Source: Brachionus plicatilis
Taxonomy: Eukaryota > Rotifera > Eurotatoria > Ploima > Brachionidae
Assembly: GCA_010279815.1 (NCBI GenBank)
Contig: QEOQ01000640.1
Location: 598,117-662,116, forward strand
Length of the DNA: 64,000 nucleotides
Direction: 5' to 3'
A program made the translations under genes and the position numbers. Below are positions 21,112-35,327 of this stretch, in pieces (within the stretch, counting starts at the first letter, position 1; every line of letters starts with the position of its first letter). The notes under the pieces are model-generated. The model ran no database searches. It had not been told where the DNA came from and saw only the letters and a program-made list of their open reading frames with translations.

Positions 21112-24100
21112 AAGAAAACAGTTTTATTAATCTAAAAAAAGAATTTATCTTTTTGTCGATAAAATAAGAAGATTTTTTTAATTGTTTAAAAATAGAAAAT
21201 TTATTAAACCTAAGCTTATTTTTCATGTTTATATATTTTGTGATTGAAATTAAACAAAAAACTTCTTTAATTTTTAAATGTGTATCTTTCGAAGCTTTAT
21301 ATACCTTCATGATCATATCTAGAAGTTTATCAAGAAGAAAAACCCATGGCTAGTTTTAAGTTGAAAGCAAAAGGATTATTGTAAATCTAGGAGATTATCG
21401 ACCAAGTAAATATTTTGGCAACTAAAAAGCCAATTTTTGTTTGTATGATAACAATGAAAATTACACTCTTAATTTGCAAAAAACTATTTAAATGTTACTT
21501 TAATGAAGCAAAAAGTAACATTTGTATCACAGACAATTGGGATTAAGATTTATTTGATCACAATTAACATTGGAAAAATGAAATTGAGAATTTTAATTAC
21601 TTCACAAATTCAAGATGAATTTGTACTTTCAAAAATTAAAAGTCTATTCGAAAACAATTCTATAAACAATGACATCAAACTCGGCTCTTATCGTCAACAC
21701 CAAAAAACTTTATGGCTTTTAAGCAATTTTTTATAAAGTTATTTCAACCATATTCAAATAAATTTTAGAGTCAAACTAATTTTCGTCAAAACATCAAGAG
21801 CAACAAAAATCTAATCTATATATTATAAAATTTTATTATTTCAAATATTTTAATTAAAAAAAGATTATTAAATAAAGTATTTTTTAAAGAAATTTTTTCA
21901 AAATCTAAATTTTTTTTCTATGATTATCATTGAATAATATAGAACAAATGGTAATCGAAAACTGATGAATTTTAGAATGAAATTTTTGATTGCTTCCAAA
22001 ATATCTTATAATTTATCTAAAAACAATTTTTAAAAATCCCAAAATCATTGATTTTTTGATTCTTTTTATTGCAAAATTCGAATCATGTTTCGCAAAAAAA
22101 ACGCTCCTAATTAAAACTAGATTAAAATAATGCAATTTAATTGAAATATTAAATTTTTAATAGCATTAAGTATTTATATAATATAAAGCCATATTCAATA
22201 AATCAAATAGATTAGGTGAAAATAATAAAGATGATTTTTTTTTTACCACAAATTAAAGCATTCTAGTAAAATCAAAATTTAGCATTAATAAATTGAAAAA
22301 TTACAAAAAATGTTTTTATTCAAAATAAGTCAGTTTATGCTTGATTTGAATATTTTCAATACTAAATATTAATTTTTTGTATCAAGATTTCTTATATTTA
22401 GAAAACCAAATGAAATTTTTTTCTTTTTTTATCAATTAATGGAAGTGGCTATTTTGACATTTTTTAATAATGAATAAAATTATTTGCTTGATAAGTAGAT
22501 AACTAATTATTTTAATAATTTAATCAAAATTGATCTTAAGAAGGTTCTTGATGAGGTCAGTTCGATATTCAAAAATTTCTATTTCAGAAGACCAAGCTTT
22601 GTAAAACTTCAACTAGTAAAAAGTGTGATTTAAATTTTACAATGGACTTAGTAATTTTCTGGAAAAGTTGCACATCATTTTTTTTAATAAATTAGAATTG
22701 GTCTCAATATTTTCAATTGAAATTTTTTGATCAAAAAATTTTAGATAAATGGTATCGATCGTATTTTTGGAAAATCAAAATTTAATGATTAACACATGTT
22801 CTTTCAAGATATTATTTTATTTTTGAACTAATTTACCCACGTATCAATGAAATAAATTAGATTAGATAATAAAGCTTAGCCGTATTCTTATATTTTATCC
22901 AAAATTTAGTTTATTTATTTGTTTAGTATCATTTTAAAAACCATTAGTTTGAAGTGCAGCAGTGATATTTTTAAGCTTTTAAAACAAACATTCGCCAAAT
23001 GATGCTTGCTCAATTAATTTTTTATTGAACTAGTAAATTTCTTCCTCTTAGTCTTGTTTTCTTTTCGCTATTTTAAAACTATCTTTCTGTTGTATTTTTC
23101 CATTAAGAAGAATTTTTAATTCCAAATAAACGATAATTTAATCGAATTTAACAACCTATTGAGCCTTTTAATTTTTAAGATAGCTGCTATAAGAGTAAAC
23201 TTGCGTTAAATTATAATCGATTTTTAATAATTATTTAAAAACACAAATTCAAACTGAGTTTTAAAATTAAAAAGGAAAATGAAAGTAGGAAATTTTTGGA
23301 AATCTTGAAGTAAATTTTTTGATTGACTTAAATCGGAAATAAGACTCGAAATTATTTAACATTTTTCAAAGATATTTCGCTATAAGTTATTCAAATTTAT
23401 TTCTTTTTAATACAATTTACTGATTTATTTCGTAGGCTATTTCTAAAAGAATTATATCAAGCATGAGAAGACATTTTATCTAATATTTTATTTAACCATC
23501 ATAATGCTTTTCCTTTTTTGGGAATTTTTTCTAAATACTAGACACATTTTAAGGCTTCTATTTAATTATTTCATTTTTTGAATTAAAATTTTGTAAAATA
23601 TTTCATTCAATGAATAAAAAAAATAAAAAAATAATCAAAACTAATCCGAACATTTTTTTTTGCATTAATTATTTTTATCATCACCAAAAAAGTTTTTTTT
23701 CTGAAATAGTAGCTTGTAGCTTTAGGAGAAGGAGTTACTGCGGTATAGTGGTCTTTTAAATAATAAATAAATAATAATAATATGACTAAATGTTGAATGG
23801 TACCTTAATAATCAGAAATCAACAAATAAATGACTAGCTAACAAAAAAAAATTTTTTTTCCTACTCCTAATTTTGAATGCAAGCGGAAAATTTTAGAAAT
23901 CTTCAGAGTAAAAGTAAGTTGGATGATTAATTTTCTTGTTACTTATTAAATTTAAGATATGAGAAAAAAAATGTCGAGCGTAAATATAATTTCATTATAT
24001 TTAAATTTTTATTATTTACCACAAAATATAGTTTGAAGCAAAAAATGTGAATGATAAAAATAATTAATATTTAATTAATATAAAAGAATCTTGGAATTTT

Positions 24101-27100
24101 AATGCCAAGTATTTGACCTTTTTCTTTCAGTCGTTATTCTTAGTAGCTTTTATTGGATTTTTATGTTGGCAGCATAAAAACTTTTGATAAATGAATCTAG
24201 ATTAAGACAACTTCCTCATTCTTTTTGGTTTTGGACTATAGAAAATATTCGCAAAATGATAACAAAGGCGTAATTAGATTGATTAATTTGTCTAGCTCAA
24301 ACAAGTTCAATGAAAAATAGTAAGCAATAAATGAAACTTAAAATAAATAGGCAAAATTAATAATAGTTGTGTTAGGCAAGAGGTATTGTTGGAAGTATCC
24401 GACCGAATTTATGACTGTTTTTAAATAAAATATTAAAATACAAAGTAAATATTTTATTTGCTGATTGTATCTCTTATTAAGATCAACGGTTTTATTAATG
24501 TGTCGACTTTTGATCATTTCATCAAATAAAGAAATTGAAATTTTTTCACATAAAATATTTGATGATGCAAAAAATTTGAATTTTAGAATTTTAAATGTAA
24601 TCAATCATTTCGCTATATGTTTTGCCTGGCATTAATTAAATAAAATTTTATGACATGGAACTTAAATTCGGCTTTACTTAATCTACACTAAGATGCTTGT
24701 TTTTTTCCACTAAGACAAATAATTTCATGTTAAAATTATGTAAAAAAACAATTTTGACAAAATTTCGTTAGCATTCTAACTCAGAAAAATCTTAGTTAAT
24801 CTTTTTTTTCAAATTTAAATAAATAATTGATTTGCTCGAATGAAACAAAATGTTCCCTTGTATTTATTCAACATTTTAATTATTTAGGCTAATAAGATTA
24901 TTATTATTCACATGAAACACAATTGTGTAATATTTTAAAATAGATCTTTTTGTTGTTTATAAATAGTATCAAATGGTATCAAATGGATCGAAGCTAATTC
25001 GAGTAGGCTCTGATTTTAAATTCGTATTTATTATCAATAATATAGTTTAGCTAGAGAAATGATAGAATAAATCGTATTTTCTATTGATAGACGTTTCTAT
25101 TCTGGATATAAACGATCTCAAAAAAAAAAACAGATAATTTAATACTTTAATGGCTTTGGTAAAAAGGTATTTGTAGTAATTAAAACGTGTTCATATGCCT
25201 AAAACATACCACTAAAAAGAGAACAAAAATAATAAAATTTAATATGCATTTTCCTAATTTTGTCACAGGATTATAATCAAATGCCGAAATTAAGTAATAA
25301 TTAATTTTAAAATAAAATTTGGATATAATTTGGGCTTCTAGTCAAAAAGGGTGTCAATTCGCTTTTTGGTTATTCTCTTCAAAAATAATATTTATTTTTT
25401 ATTTTTACTTAGTTTTTATAAAAATTTAAAAGTAACTTATTTATGCAGTCTTTTGGGATCAAAAATTTTTGATCAGTTCTTGACAGACCGTATTGTCAAA
25501 CGCTAGATCGATAATGATTTTGAAATTATTATTTTAAGAAAGAGGAATTCAAATGATATCCATACCGGATTTCAGTATTTAAAAATTAGCTTTCAAATTG
25601 CTTAAGGGTGTCTGATTGATATTAAGATTTGATCACTCTTACAGAACATTTTTTTTAATTTATTCTGGTATTTTTTGTTCTTCTCTTTAAATAGCCTCTA
25701 CAATTAATATTTAAGAAATTACTCGATATCAAATTGACATATTGTGTTTAATTTATTCTTTTTTTTAATAATCTATATGACAATTTTTCATAGTCTAAAG
25801 CGATACATTTTAGAAAATAAATAAATGAATAATTTAAGAATTTAATAATTCCCTTTAGAAAAAAATTCTTCACTATTTTACTAAAAGGAAATTGGAATCT
25901 TTTATCGAGTGAATACCGATTAATTATCATATCTTTGACTGTCTAATCTATGCAAGCAATTTTTCCACTAAATACTCAAGCTCAGTAATTTGCATTCTTT
26001 TTTTGACAGTTTGATTCCATTAATAAAGATAAAGAAATAAAAAGCATATTCAAGAAAATTGAGAGTTGATTTTCATTCAAATTGTATGATAAATTTTCGA
26101 GTACCTTTCAAAAAAACCAATTTTTCTTCCTAATTTGACACATCAACAATCAAATTAAATTGCAACATTTTGCGAGCACCTTGGAAGAAGTCAAGTGAAA
26201 TTTTATAAGATTGATTTATCGCGATGAAATATGAGTTGACTTCTAGGATTAATAAAAAAACATTCTTGAATTTATCTCAATATTCATGGCGAAATCAGTT
26301 TTGAAATTATTTTATCAGTTTTCGGATATTTCTAGTATTAAATTAAAATTATTCCAATATTTTGTTCAAGTAAGCGAGTCAGATTATATAGATTAGAATT
26401 GACCCGAAATTGAAATCAATACTGTGAATTGACAAATAGATTTTTTAGTCAAAACAATTGCAATCGAAAACTTTTTAGACTATATCATTATATTCTTATT
26501 AAAAAAATAACTAGAGTTTACTTTAATTGTTTCGATTGATTTTGGCATAAATTTGGCTTATTTATTGTTCCTATTTGCTTTGAATCGAGCATATTGGTTT
26601 TATGTATTTAATTTGCCACTTTTTGGACTCAATTTATATTCATATTGATCAACAACAAAAAAACCATTATAAAAAGACACATAATCCAGTCCTTGAAGTG
26701 CTCATAGCGGGCACTAAAATCTACCAGAATTATTAAATAAGATTTTATTTTTTTTAAAGAAAAAAAAAACTTATTTCATTATTAATCAAAAAATATTAAT
26801 TAATTTTTAATTATTATTTATTGCGAATTGATTTTTTTGAATTCAAAATTTAGGGTTAAAATCGAAAATAGCAGAAAACTGGAATTTTTTAAATGAGCTA
26901 AATTTTCACGGCAAAGTGACCCAAATAAGTAAAAATCAATCGAACTAGTTAAATTAATATAAATTGATTTTTGGGTTTCTTTTTTTTAAGATTGAGTTAA
27001 TTTCAATTTTTTATCCCATAAAAATAAAATTTTCATAAATCCTTAAAGAAGCTATGTCAATAGAAGCTGTCAATTGAAAATTACTACCTTATTTTTAGAT

Positions 27101-30100
27101 CAATTTTATTTTTTTTGCCGACCTGTTTTTTTGTGATTAAAATTTTTTTCTTGAAATTATATGATTTAGATACGTAGAAAATGAATTGACCAAGTTGAAT
27201 CTCTTTTGTTAAGAGTTTATTAATGAAATGGGTCTAGGATTAAGTTTTAATTGTTTGAATTAAATAGGCAAAAATCGGCAAAAGATAGCGCTCTTATCAG
27301 TAAAGTTCGAGAGCAAACCATAATTTATCTATTCATGCAATCGATGAAAATTAATTTTGATAAAAATTCATCTTTTTCTTCTATTAAACAAAAAAATAAA
27401 CTTTGTAAAAAGAAAATATTTTCAAACTTATTTTATGGGATTTTAATTATTCTATTATTGGACTAAAAATCGATAACTATTGATAATTTAATTTACCAAG
27501 ATAAGGTTTTGTTCATGTCAGACTAGATTTTGCGCCGTTGGTCCTTCTAAAACTTTAATTGGAGTTTTTTTTTAAGACAAATATTGTCGATGAGTTAAAT
27601 ATTTATTTTTTGAATTTAGGACTTAATAATAAGTTGTTCGAGCTTGAAAATCAGGTAATTTTACTTTTTAATTGGAAATTTTTAATTATTAACGCAAGCA
27701 ATCAAATTATTTAATTATAAACAAATATACAATCAAAATCAAGTGTATAAGAACCAGATTTGGCATGCAATATTCTTCCTTTAGTGCCAGAGATCACGAA
27801 GAAATTCATCTCAAATAATTTGCGCTTCTCGAGCTCCAAATCACACCACAACTGCCTTTTAAATTTGATTGAGACCAAGCTTACAAACTCTTCTAATTCT
27901 ATTTGTAATTAATCAGCTTTTGTTTGGCATAAATATTTTTTTAAAAATTACCTTTTTTAGACCACAATTACTGTCAAATATTTATTTTAATTAAGCTTTT
28001 TTCAGGCAAGAACCACCTCTATTTTGTGACTATTAAATGATTTGGCCATAAGCAAGGGATGCTTAGTGAGAATTTAATTTCGAGGGACTTGAAAGTTACT
28101 CTTTGAGGGATTTAAGTTTAATTTTGTTAAAATTAGACTAGTGTGCTCGGAGTGAAGATACAAATGTCGAGCAAGACTATAGGTGTCTTGAGACTAAATA
28201 TTCATTAAGTAATGAATCTAAGTAAATGTTAATTGAGCATCTAGCCAAGCATAAAGTGAAATTTTATTGTGCAATAAGTGTCTCTATCACTATGGGTTAG
28301 ATTGATAGGTTGATTCTATCTAACCTAATTTTCACTGATAAACTTCATCAAATCAATCAAATTTTTTTATTCGATGAGAAGTGTTTCCAAGATAAAGTTA
28401 AATTTTATGCAAAAAATATTAAGCTTTTCATAGTTAAAAGTAGATAAACTAGTCTTGGCATCCGGGTTAGTGAAAAATTAGTTTTGGCAATTGAATTTTA
28501 GATTTTGTTTTGAAATCTTTTGTGTATATTGATAGCAAGATTTTCTAAGAGCCAAGTAAAGGACTTGTCAGTCAGTGATTTTAAAATCTTGGTATTTAAG
28601 AATATATATTATATCCACTTGAGGTTGAATTTTGATCGAAATTTATGATAAAAAGACGGTCGTAAGATAAACAAATTCGAAAAATCTTGAAATTGGTTTG
28701 ATAAGACCAAAGATCCTTGTCTAGAAAAAACAAAAACAACAGAAATTTTAATCAAAAAATAATAAAGATTTTTTTTTAAATTAAAAATTTAAGGCAATAA
28801 TTTAAAACTATTTTTAGAAGATTAGTATTTAATTAGGTTAAATTATATATTCAGGTCTAGAATGAGATAATTGATGCGACTAGTATCGAAAAGAAATATG
28901 ATTTAAATTTGTATTAATTTAAAAATAAATTAGAGAGCTATAATTTAGAATTTTCTGCGAAAAATTTTTCGGAAAAAAAATAAGTCTGCTCAATATGAAA
29001 TTATAAATTCATTTTTCAAATTTAAATTTTTTTTAATTTAAATTCTGTGTAAATAATTTTGCTTCGCTATTACTTTGAAAGCTCATTTAAAACTTTTTAA
29101 TATTTTGATTTAAAATAAAAATAGAAATCGATTAAATTTCAAAAAAGAAAAGTTTTTTTCTAATAAAAGACCATTAAATTTTCGAGACATTTTAGGTCTC
29201 ATCTGCCAAATGACACTCAGTCCTAAACGCTGAAGACTCTAGTTTAGGATCAATTAAAGGGGTTAACTCGCAACGATTACTTATTTAGGCCTAATTAGAT
29301 TATTAATCTATTATTCCATTAACTAGATATTCCAGTTTATTGCAATCATTCTTATTTTATTAATGAAAAATAGCCTGAGGAAAGTAATTTTGGTGCGATA
29401 CTGATAGAAAATTTATTTTTTATTTTTGTTCAGCACAGCATATTTCATTCAAAATTTTGATCTTTTAAGATTTTCATACGAGCCGCTTTGAAATCTGTGT
29501 CTGTTGCCATGATTAATTATTTAGTTGAAATTTTTGGCTCTTCGCATTTAATTTTTTTTTGATCTCAAATAAAAGTAAATATTAAAAATCAGGTGTATTT
29601 GCTCCTCATTTAATCGATACTTGAGTAAAAACGCACTTTTTAAATTTCCAAGAAATTATTTTTGAAAAATTATTTATTGAAAACATGCAACAGTTGCACT
29701 CTATTTGAAGATATTTTCATTTCAAAATTTTTGGCTCCTTGAGGCTATTTTTCATGTGCGGATGAAATTTCAAAACAAAGCCTAATTCAATTATCGGTTT
29801 TCGATATTGATCAGCACAAACAATAATAACTAGAACTTAATATCACTTGCCAAAGGACAAACACGCGTATCAAAAACAGACTGAGCTTTGAATTAGATTA
29901 AAATCTAGTAAAATTAATAAAATAAATTTTCAAACTGGCCAATTTTTAATTTTTATTTTTTGGATAAAAAATTGCCAATTTAGCATGTACCAAATTAGTT
30001 TATTGAACTTAAAGAAATCACATAATTCAAGAAAAATATCACGAAATTTATCTTAAACAAATTAGTCTTACCAACAAGAACTATATTTTTTAGGGAAGTG

Positions 30101-30780
30101 CTCAGGATATTTATCTATGGCCATGTCACGAGTTCAAACATATCAAATAAACAAAAAGACAGTCAGACTTATTTTTTTACAAATTTTCAGGGTAAGAATA
30201 AATAAAATTTTCGAACAAATAAGAGTACCTAAATCAATAAATTAATGCAAATAGTTTAAATTAATGTCATTTTTGGCCTCATGGATTATACATTACAATT
30301 TATTACAATTCCTTTTTTTTTTCATTTTCTTTAGCGAATTTTATAAAGTAGCTAGTTCCTTTAGAGTAATTTTAACAAAAGGGTGATTTAAAATTTCTCG
30401 AAGAAATAGAATCCCGAGAGCTATTTAGATGATTGAAACTCGGGCAAATGCAATTTGAACTCCCAATACCTTCAAACGGATGTATTTGTTTAGTTTAAGT
30501 GAAAAATCCAATTTTTATTAAGAATTAAAAAAAATAAACTCAATTTATTTAAAATAGTTTATAGTTTCCGGCCCAAAATGCTTTGTTTGTGTTCTATCCG
30601 TTTTGCCAGCACTTGCAACTAATTCTAATTATCGGATCATTAGACTCAAAAGAACGCAATTGCCTCTAGAACATATTTGACTTATTGATGCCCAAAGCCT
30701 TAATAAATCTTTATTCAAAATGTAATCTTCTTATTTTTTTTTAGATCAATATCTTTTTTAAAAAAATGTTGATAAATAAC
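21112..30780. other. Long gene-free region (about 9.7 kb)
   Basis: Only short, compositionally AT-driven open frames occur on either strand, none with a recognisable motif. An ATA/TAA tract lies at 23761-23782 and a TATCAAATGG triplet near 24965. Parts of 26.0-30.7 kb, such as 27760-27860 and 29180-29330, are less homopolymeric, and the latter carries clustered TAAT/ATTA homeodomain-like cores. The region could hold distal regulatory DNA for the Ig-domain gene, or unseen small exons. I cannot decide from sequence. Confidence 0.4.
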
Positions 30781-30782
30781 AG

Positions 30783-30788
30783 TATAAA
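30783..30788 (+). promoter_or_regulatory. Candidate TATA box of the Ig-domain gene
   Basis: TATAAA sits 57 bp before the ATG at 30840, consistent with a core promoter followed by a short leader. Confidence 0.4.
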
Positions 30789-30839
30789 GCAGTCTTGAAA
30801 TGAAAAAAAATTGGTAAAAATTCCGAAGCATATTCGACC

Positions 30840-31760
30840 ATGTTCAAGATGAAAATTTTGATTGAAATTTTTATTTTAACTTTAATGGGTTTCGACACTA
30901 TTAGACTTAATGCAAGCCATGAACAAAACATTTTGGACACAACGAGATTAATATTTAAAAATCGCAATATACCGAATTCAGATCATAAATCACAGATTGC
31001 CAAAAAAAGACGATGTAAACGATGTCACTATTCTGAGCACGACATTGAGCTGATGAATCAAATGAACATGGAACATCAACGATACAGAAGCTTAAACAGG
31101 TACCACAGTGACTCGTTTACCAAATCGAGTCATATAAAGCAACCGAAGATCCGGGATTATTACAACCACCATGAGTATAGAAATACAATCGAACCAAGCT
31201 ATGAAAATGAAGTTTTAAATGTAAATATTGGAGATTTGGTAAATTTAACATGTAAAGTTAACACAAAAGAAATCGATTGGTATTTTATGGATACTAATAA
31301 GACCACAACTGAGCTGTCCAAAGGACTACAGCTTTACGTTTCAGATAGAATTAATAAAAAATTAGAGAGTCAAACATTCGGTTTAGATGAATTTATCCAG
31401 GAAAAAAGTGAAATAGAACGTCAAGCGAAACCTTTGGTAAAATACAAAGTTACGAGTGATGGTCTATCGATGCATACTCTTACTGTGTATATTGAAAGCA
31501 AACGTGATGAAGGCTCTTATCAGTGCATTGATTCTTTTTCCGATTCGCCTTTGAAAAAAAAAATTACGGTTCATTTAAGTAAATATTTTTAAAATAATTA
31601 AAAGGAAAATTATTAAAATTTTATTTAAGAGAACAAAGCACGGGCCTTACATTCAGTTTATGGTGGGAGTAATTCGTCGTCTTTTCAATCTATTTATTGT
31701 TTATCTCATATTATTATAAGTTTTTTTGTTTATATTAATTTTTGTAGTTGGATTTGTTAA
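30840..31760 (+). CDS. Secreted or GPI-anchored single Ig-domain protein (two exons)
   Basis: Exon 30840..31578 joins exon 31630..31760 across a 51-bp intron (donor A|GTAAAT, acceptor TTTAAG|AG) to give 289 residues. A signal peptide occupies about residues 1-24. A basic, His/Tyr/Asn-rich region follows to about 115, including a CKRCH pair. The Ig-like domain spans about 120-245: Cys138 in VNLTCKV, Trp147 in IDWYF, then the HTLTV strand and Cys229 in DEGSYQC. The second exon adds a small-residue stretch (YGGSNSSS) followed by a hydrophobic C-terminus, which looks like a GPI-anchor signal. This suggests a neuronal or surface adhesion/guidance role typical of small Ig proteins, but the partner is unknown. 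Another acceptor 2 bp later would give a different, also hydrophobic, tail. Confidence 0.82.
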
Positions 31761-32214
31761 ATTTATTATAAATAAATTGTTATTTAATTTTTTTAGTAAA
31801 ATTTATTTTCAATTTTTTTAAGATAAAATAATAAAATCGTCCTAAATAATAAGTTAAAATTTGAAGGATTAAAGATTTTCAAATGTTTTTTAATCAAATT
31901 TAGTATCAGAAAAAAATGAATTGATGAATGCTCTGCTCCAAAAACTTTGCAACTAGACTTTGAAGATTGTGTAATGACAATCTTTAAAGATTTGTTTTCT
32001 TTAAAATTTTTGTAATTTTTTGATTGCGATGTTTTGTTTACAATACTAAAGCATTTTGAAATTTTGAAACTAAAAATTAAAATAAGATAAGAGGGGTTTA
32101 ATTTTCTCAAAATTTATAGTTGAATTTCCATCCAAATTATGCTAAGGTAAAAATTGCATACTATTTTTATCTACATTTTAATTATAAATATCTAAAACTA
32201 AAGATTTCTTGTAG

Positions 32215-33018
32215 TTATAGACCCTTTATTTTGTGAATTTGCAAAAAAATCAAAATTTTGAAATTTAGCGCATTTTCTGAAAGATCTTGACGAGCTTAAC
32301 TCAAAAATGTCAAAAATTTTAAAATTGGAACTTTCTAAAAATACATATTTAAACTCAAATTTATAATTAATATTATACTTAAAATGGTCATTTCTTGGTC
32401 AATTTTAAAGTTTTTTTACTAAATAAGGAAAATAACTATCCTTCAATTATAGCAAATGACAAAAAATTTTTAGCTGAGACCGAATAAAAATAAAAATTAG
32501 CTAATTTAATTTTCATTTATACATTTGATTTTATTTTCTCTACTAGAAATTAAAATAATTAAAAGCTTTTAAGCTTTAAGAAACCGTTTTTTAAACTTAA
32601 ATAAAAATATCTTTAGAAAAGAAATTAGGTGGCGTTTAAATTTTTGATATTTATTTGACGCTGAAAAAAGGTTCAGAAAGTTTTTTCTCGTCGATGTCCC
32701 AATGACACAAGGACAATTGGGGGTCTCAAACAGCAGCAATCCATGAATTTTTGTTTTTAAGGGCTATACAATTAATTTCATAATTAAATGTTCAATCTTA
32801 CATTTTTTTAGTTGCTATTCTTTTTTTAGACCGTTTAAAAAAAATCTTAAAAATCGACGATGAAATGATCATTTTAAATGTAATATTAATTATAAATTTG
32901 AGCTTAAATACGTATTTTTAGAAAGCTCCGGTTTTCAAATTTTTGATATTTTTAAGCTCGTCAAAATCTTAATGAAAATATTTTTTTGCATATTGCCCCA
33001 TATCCTTTTAGTCTATAA
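32215..33018. mobile_element. Foldback element H3 with about 200-bp inverted repeats
   Basis: Left arm 32215-32420 begins TTATAGAC and contains GATCTTGACGAGCTTAA, TTTCTAAAAATACATATTTA and AAATTTATAATTAATATTA. The right arm, about 32822-33018, is its imperfect reverse complement, with TTAAGCTCGTCAAAATCTT and ending GTCTATAA. The interior, about 400 bp, has no open frame. No target duplication was identified with confidence. Confidence 0.78.
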
Positions 33019-33179
33019 ATAAATTTTTAAGTAAATTATTTATTTAAAAATGAAAATTGTTTTTGTCCTGAGTATTTGGTCAAATACTGAGAAGCCCTTT
33101 TATCCTTTTACCATTAAGAATTTCTTTTTTAGTTTTCTTGACTAAAAAACTGTATTATGACAGAATACCAACAATCATT

Positions 33180-33900
33180 AAATTTTAAATTTAATATTGT
33201 TAGGTCTACCGTATTTTTTTGTTACCATCATCACTCTGTACATCAAAGTTTTGTCTGATCACGAAATGTTGAGTGATCATTTTCCAATCGAAGCACATAT
33301 TTTAGTAGAGCATTTTAATATTTAAGTCTTCGAGTTTTCAAAATTTCAAAATAGCATTTGGGTACTTTATCGTGATTTACTAAGGACCTCAAACCAAAAA
33401 ATAAGTTTTCTTACTAAAATCGATTAGGTAAATGAACAAATCTCAAAAATATCATTAATGCTGCTCAAAAAAATGTTCCTCTCCAATCTCAGAAATTTTT
33501 TTAATCAAGTTTACCGAAGAACACTGTTATTTTAATTTAAAAAGTAGAAAACTTAGAAAACTTTTTAAAAAACTGAATGTCCTTGTCCAAAGAAAGCCTT
33601 TCATCTGAGGCTCGTTCTTAATCTGAAAGAATTTCGGATACAAAACTGGCCCGAGTTAATAAACAAAATGGGAAAGAATCCACTTTAAGGTTTAGAAAAC
33701 ATAGAAGTATATTCGGTTTTTCTGAGTTGATTAACTCCAATAATAGTCCTCCTATCAAACCATTCAATGCAAAGAGTAGTCTGATGAACTAGGATTTTAA
33801 CATCCCAAGATTTTTCCACTTTGGCAAAAAGTAAACAACATCTCTGAAAGGTAATGCGAAAAAGTTCTTATGCTCATAAAGATTGGGAAATAGTTTTTTT
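33180..33900 (+). pseudogene. LINE endonuclease / pre-RT fossil
   Basis: Scattered frames give DHEMLSDHFPIEAHILVEHF, where SDHFPIE is the C-terminal signature of AP-endonuclease domains in LINE ORF2. Next come INAAQKNVPLQSQK and then NKQNGKESTLRFRKH. This is the usual order between endonuclease and reverse transcriptase in CR1/Jockey-like elements. Several stops and frame changes show decay. Confidence 0.65.
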
Positions 33901-35327
33901 TAACCCAATAATTTGAAAATAAGAATTCTTGGGAAGATGTCGTCATGATTCTAACACACTGTTAGTTCGTGATGACTAAATTTTAATATTTAAAAAAAAT
34001 TGGGTTCTCATCCTAAATGCGGCTAAAATAAGCAACGTTTTGCGGAGGACACTTTTTTCTAAGCTCTTTGCATTTAGGCCAATTTCAACAACAAACACGA
34101 TTATTTTTATTCCTAATGAAGTTTATAACTTCTTAGCTTCTTATTAGCATTTCCATTACTTTTCAGTCAAATAATTTAAATTGGAGTAAGTGAATCGAGT
34201 ATGGGAATTAGTAATGTATGATCAAGTGAAATATAAAGCTTACTAAGCAAGACCTATGATTTAGTTGTATTGTAGCATATTTTTTACAACTAAGTCTCAA
34301 GCGTATAAAGGTTCATTGCACCATTTAAATCAGAATATTCAAATATAAATTAAATTTTTGCCTAGATAAAAAATAAGATAAATCAGGTAGCATGAGTTTA
34401 GGTTTGAATTAAGAAACCCTTTATTAAATTTTATTTAACTTATTTCTGAAAATAGATGATTTAGCAATTTATAAATAGTTATCAAAAAAATTCAAACTGA
34501 AAAAAAAAAACTTAAGATAATTTAAAAATTAAAAATAAAAATGATTGCTGATTTCTTTGATTTATAAAAGAAATTAAATGTCTAATTATAGTTTTAAAAA
34601 AGAGATCCAAAATAGTATGATGTCAGATGTTACAATTTGTTATTATCTTTAAATTTAATTGTTCAAAAAAGGTGATATCTTTCTTTAATTTATACTGAAT
34701 TTCAAAACGTCTTAAAATTTATAGATGATTGGCGAATTTAAATAATTTATTTAATGAAATAAATTTATTTAAATGTCTGATAAAAATATAAATGTCTCAC
34801 ACAGGTTTAAGTAGAATTATGACAAATTCTTTTCTTATAACTGAGTATTATTTCTTATTAATGGTTGTCCTAAAATTCAATTAAAAAAAATGATGAACTA
34901 ATAATGACATAAAAGTTAAAATTTGAGGTGTCACAGATTTTTTTTTCTAGTTTCTAAAATTCATATCTATTTTGAAACTTTTTTCAAAATTTGTCCACTC
35001 TGCTCTATTAATTGCCTTATTAATTTACCGCTGACTTTGACCTTGGTTTTTCTCATAAGAAATCATATATATGTTGGCAGTTTTAAATATCATTTTGTAG
35101 AAATTTTTTTTATGATTAAAATAAGCCATAGGTTGTTTTCATCCGTCTAGCTTTTGAGAAGTTATAAAACCAATAAGTACTAAAAAATGATAATTTTTCC
35201 AAAACTATGATAATTAAGGTTCTTTTTGTTTTTAATTACTTATAACTTTTTTTGTTAATAACTTTTGATATTTTGGAGTTATCCTGAAATTTTTAGTATA
35301 ATCGTCAGTTATACTAGTGTCAATCTG
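33900..35327. other. Gene-free spacer
   Basis: AT-rich. The first 150 bp may continue the LINE fossil, but nothing can be assigned. Confidence 0.4.

Noticed and set aside
21107..30000. Short open frames such as 21503-21736 (+), 24338-24604 (-), 25748-25930 (-) and 27251-27466 (+)
   Set aside because: Composition is Asn/Lys/Ile/Phe/Leu as expected from AT-rich noncoding DNA; no motifs, splice partners or signal peptides with follow-on exons.
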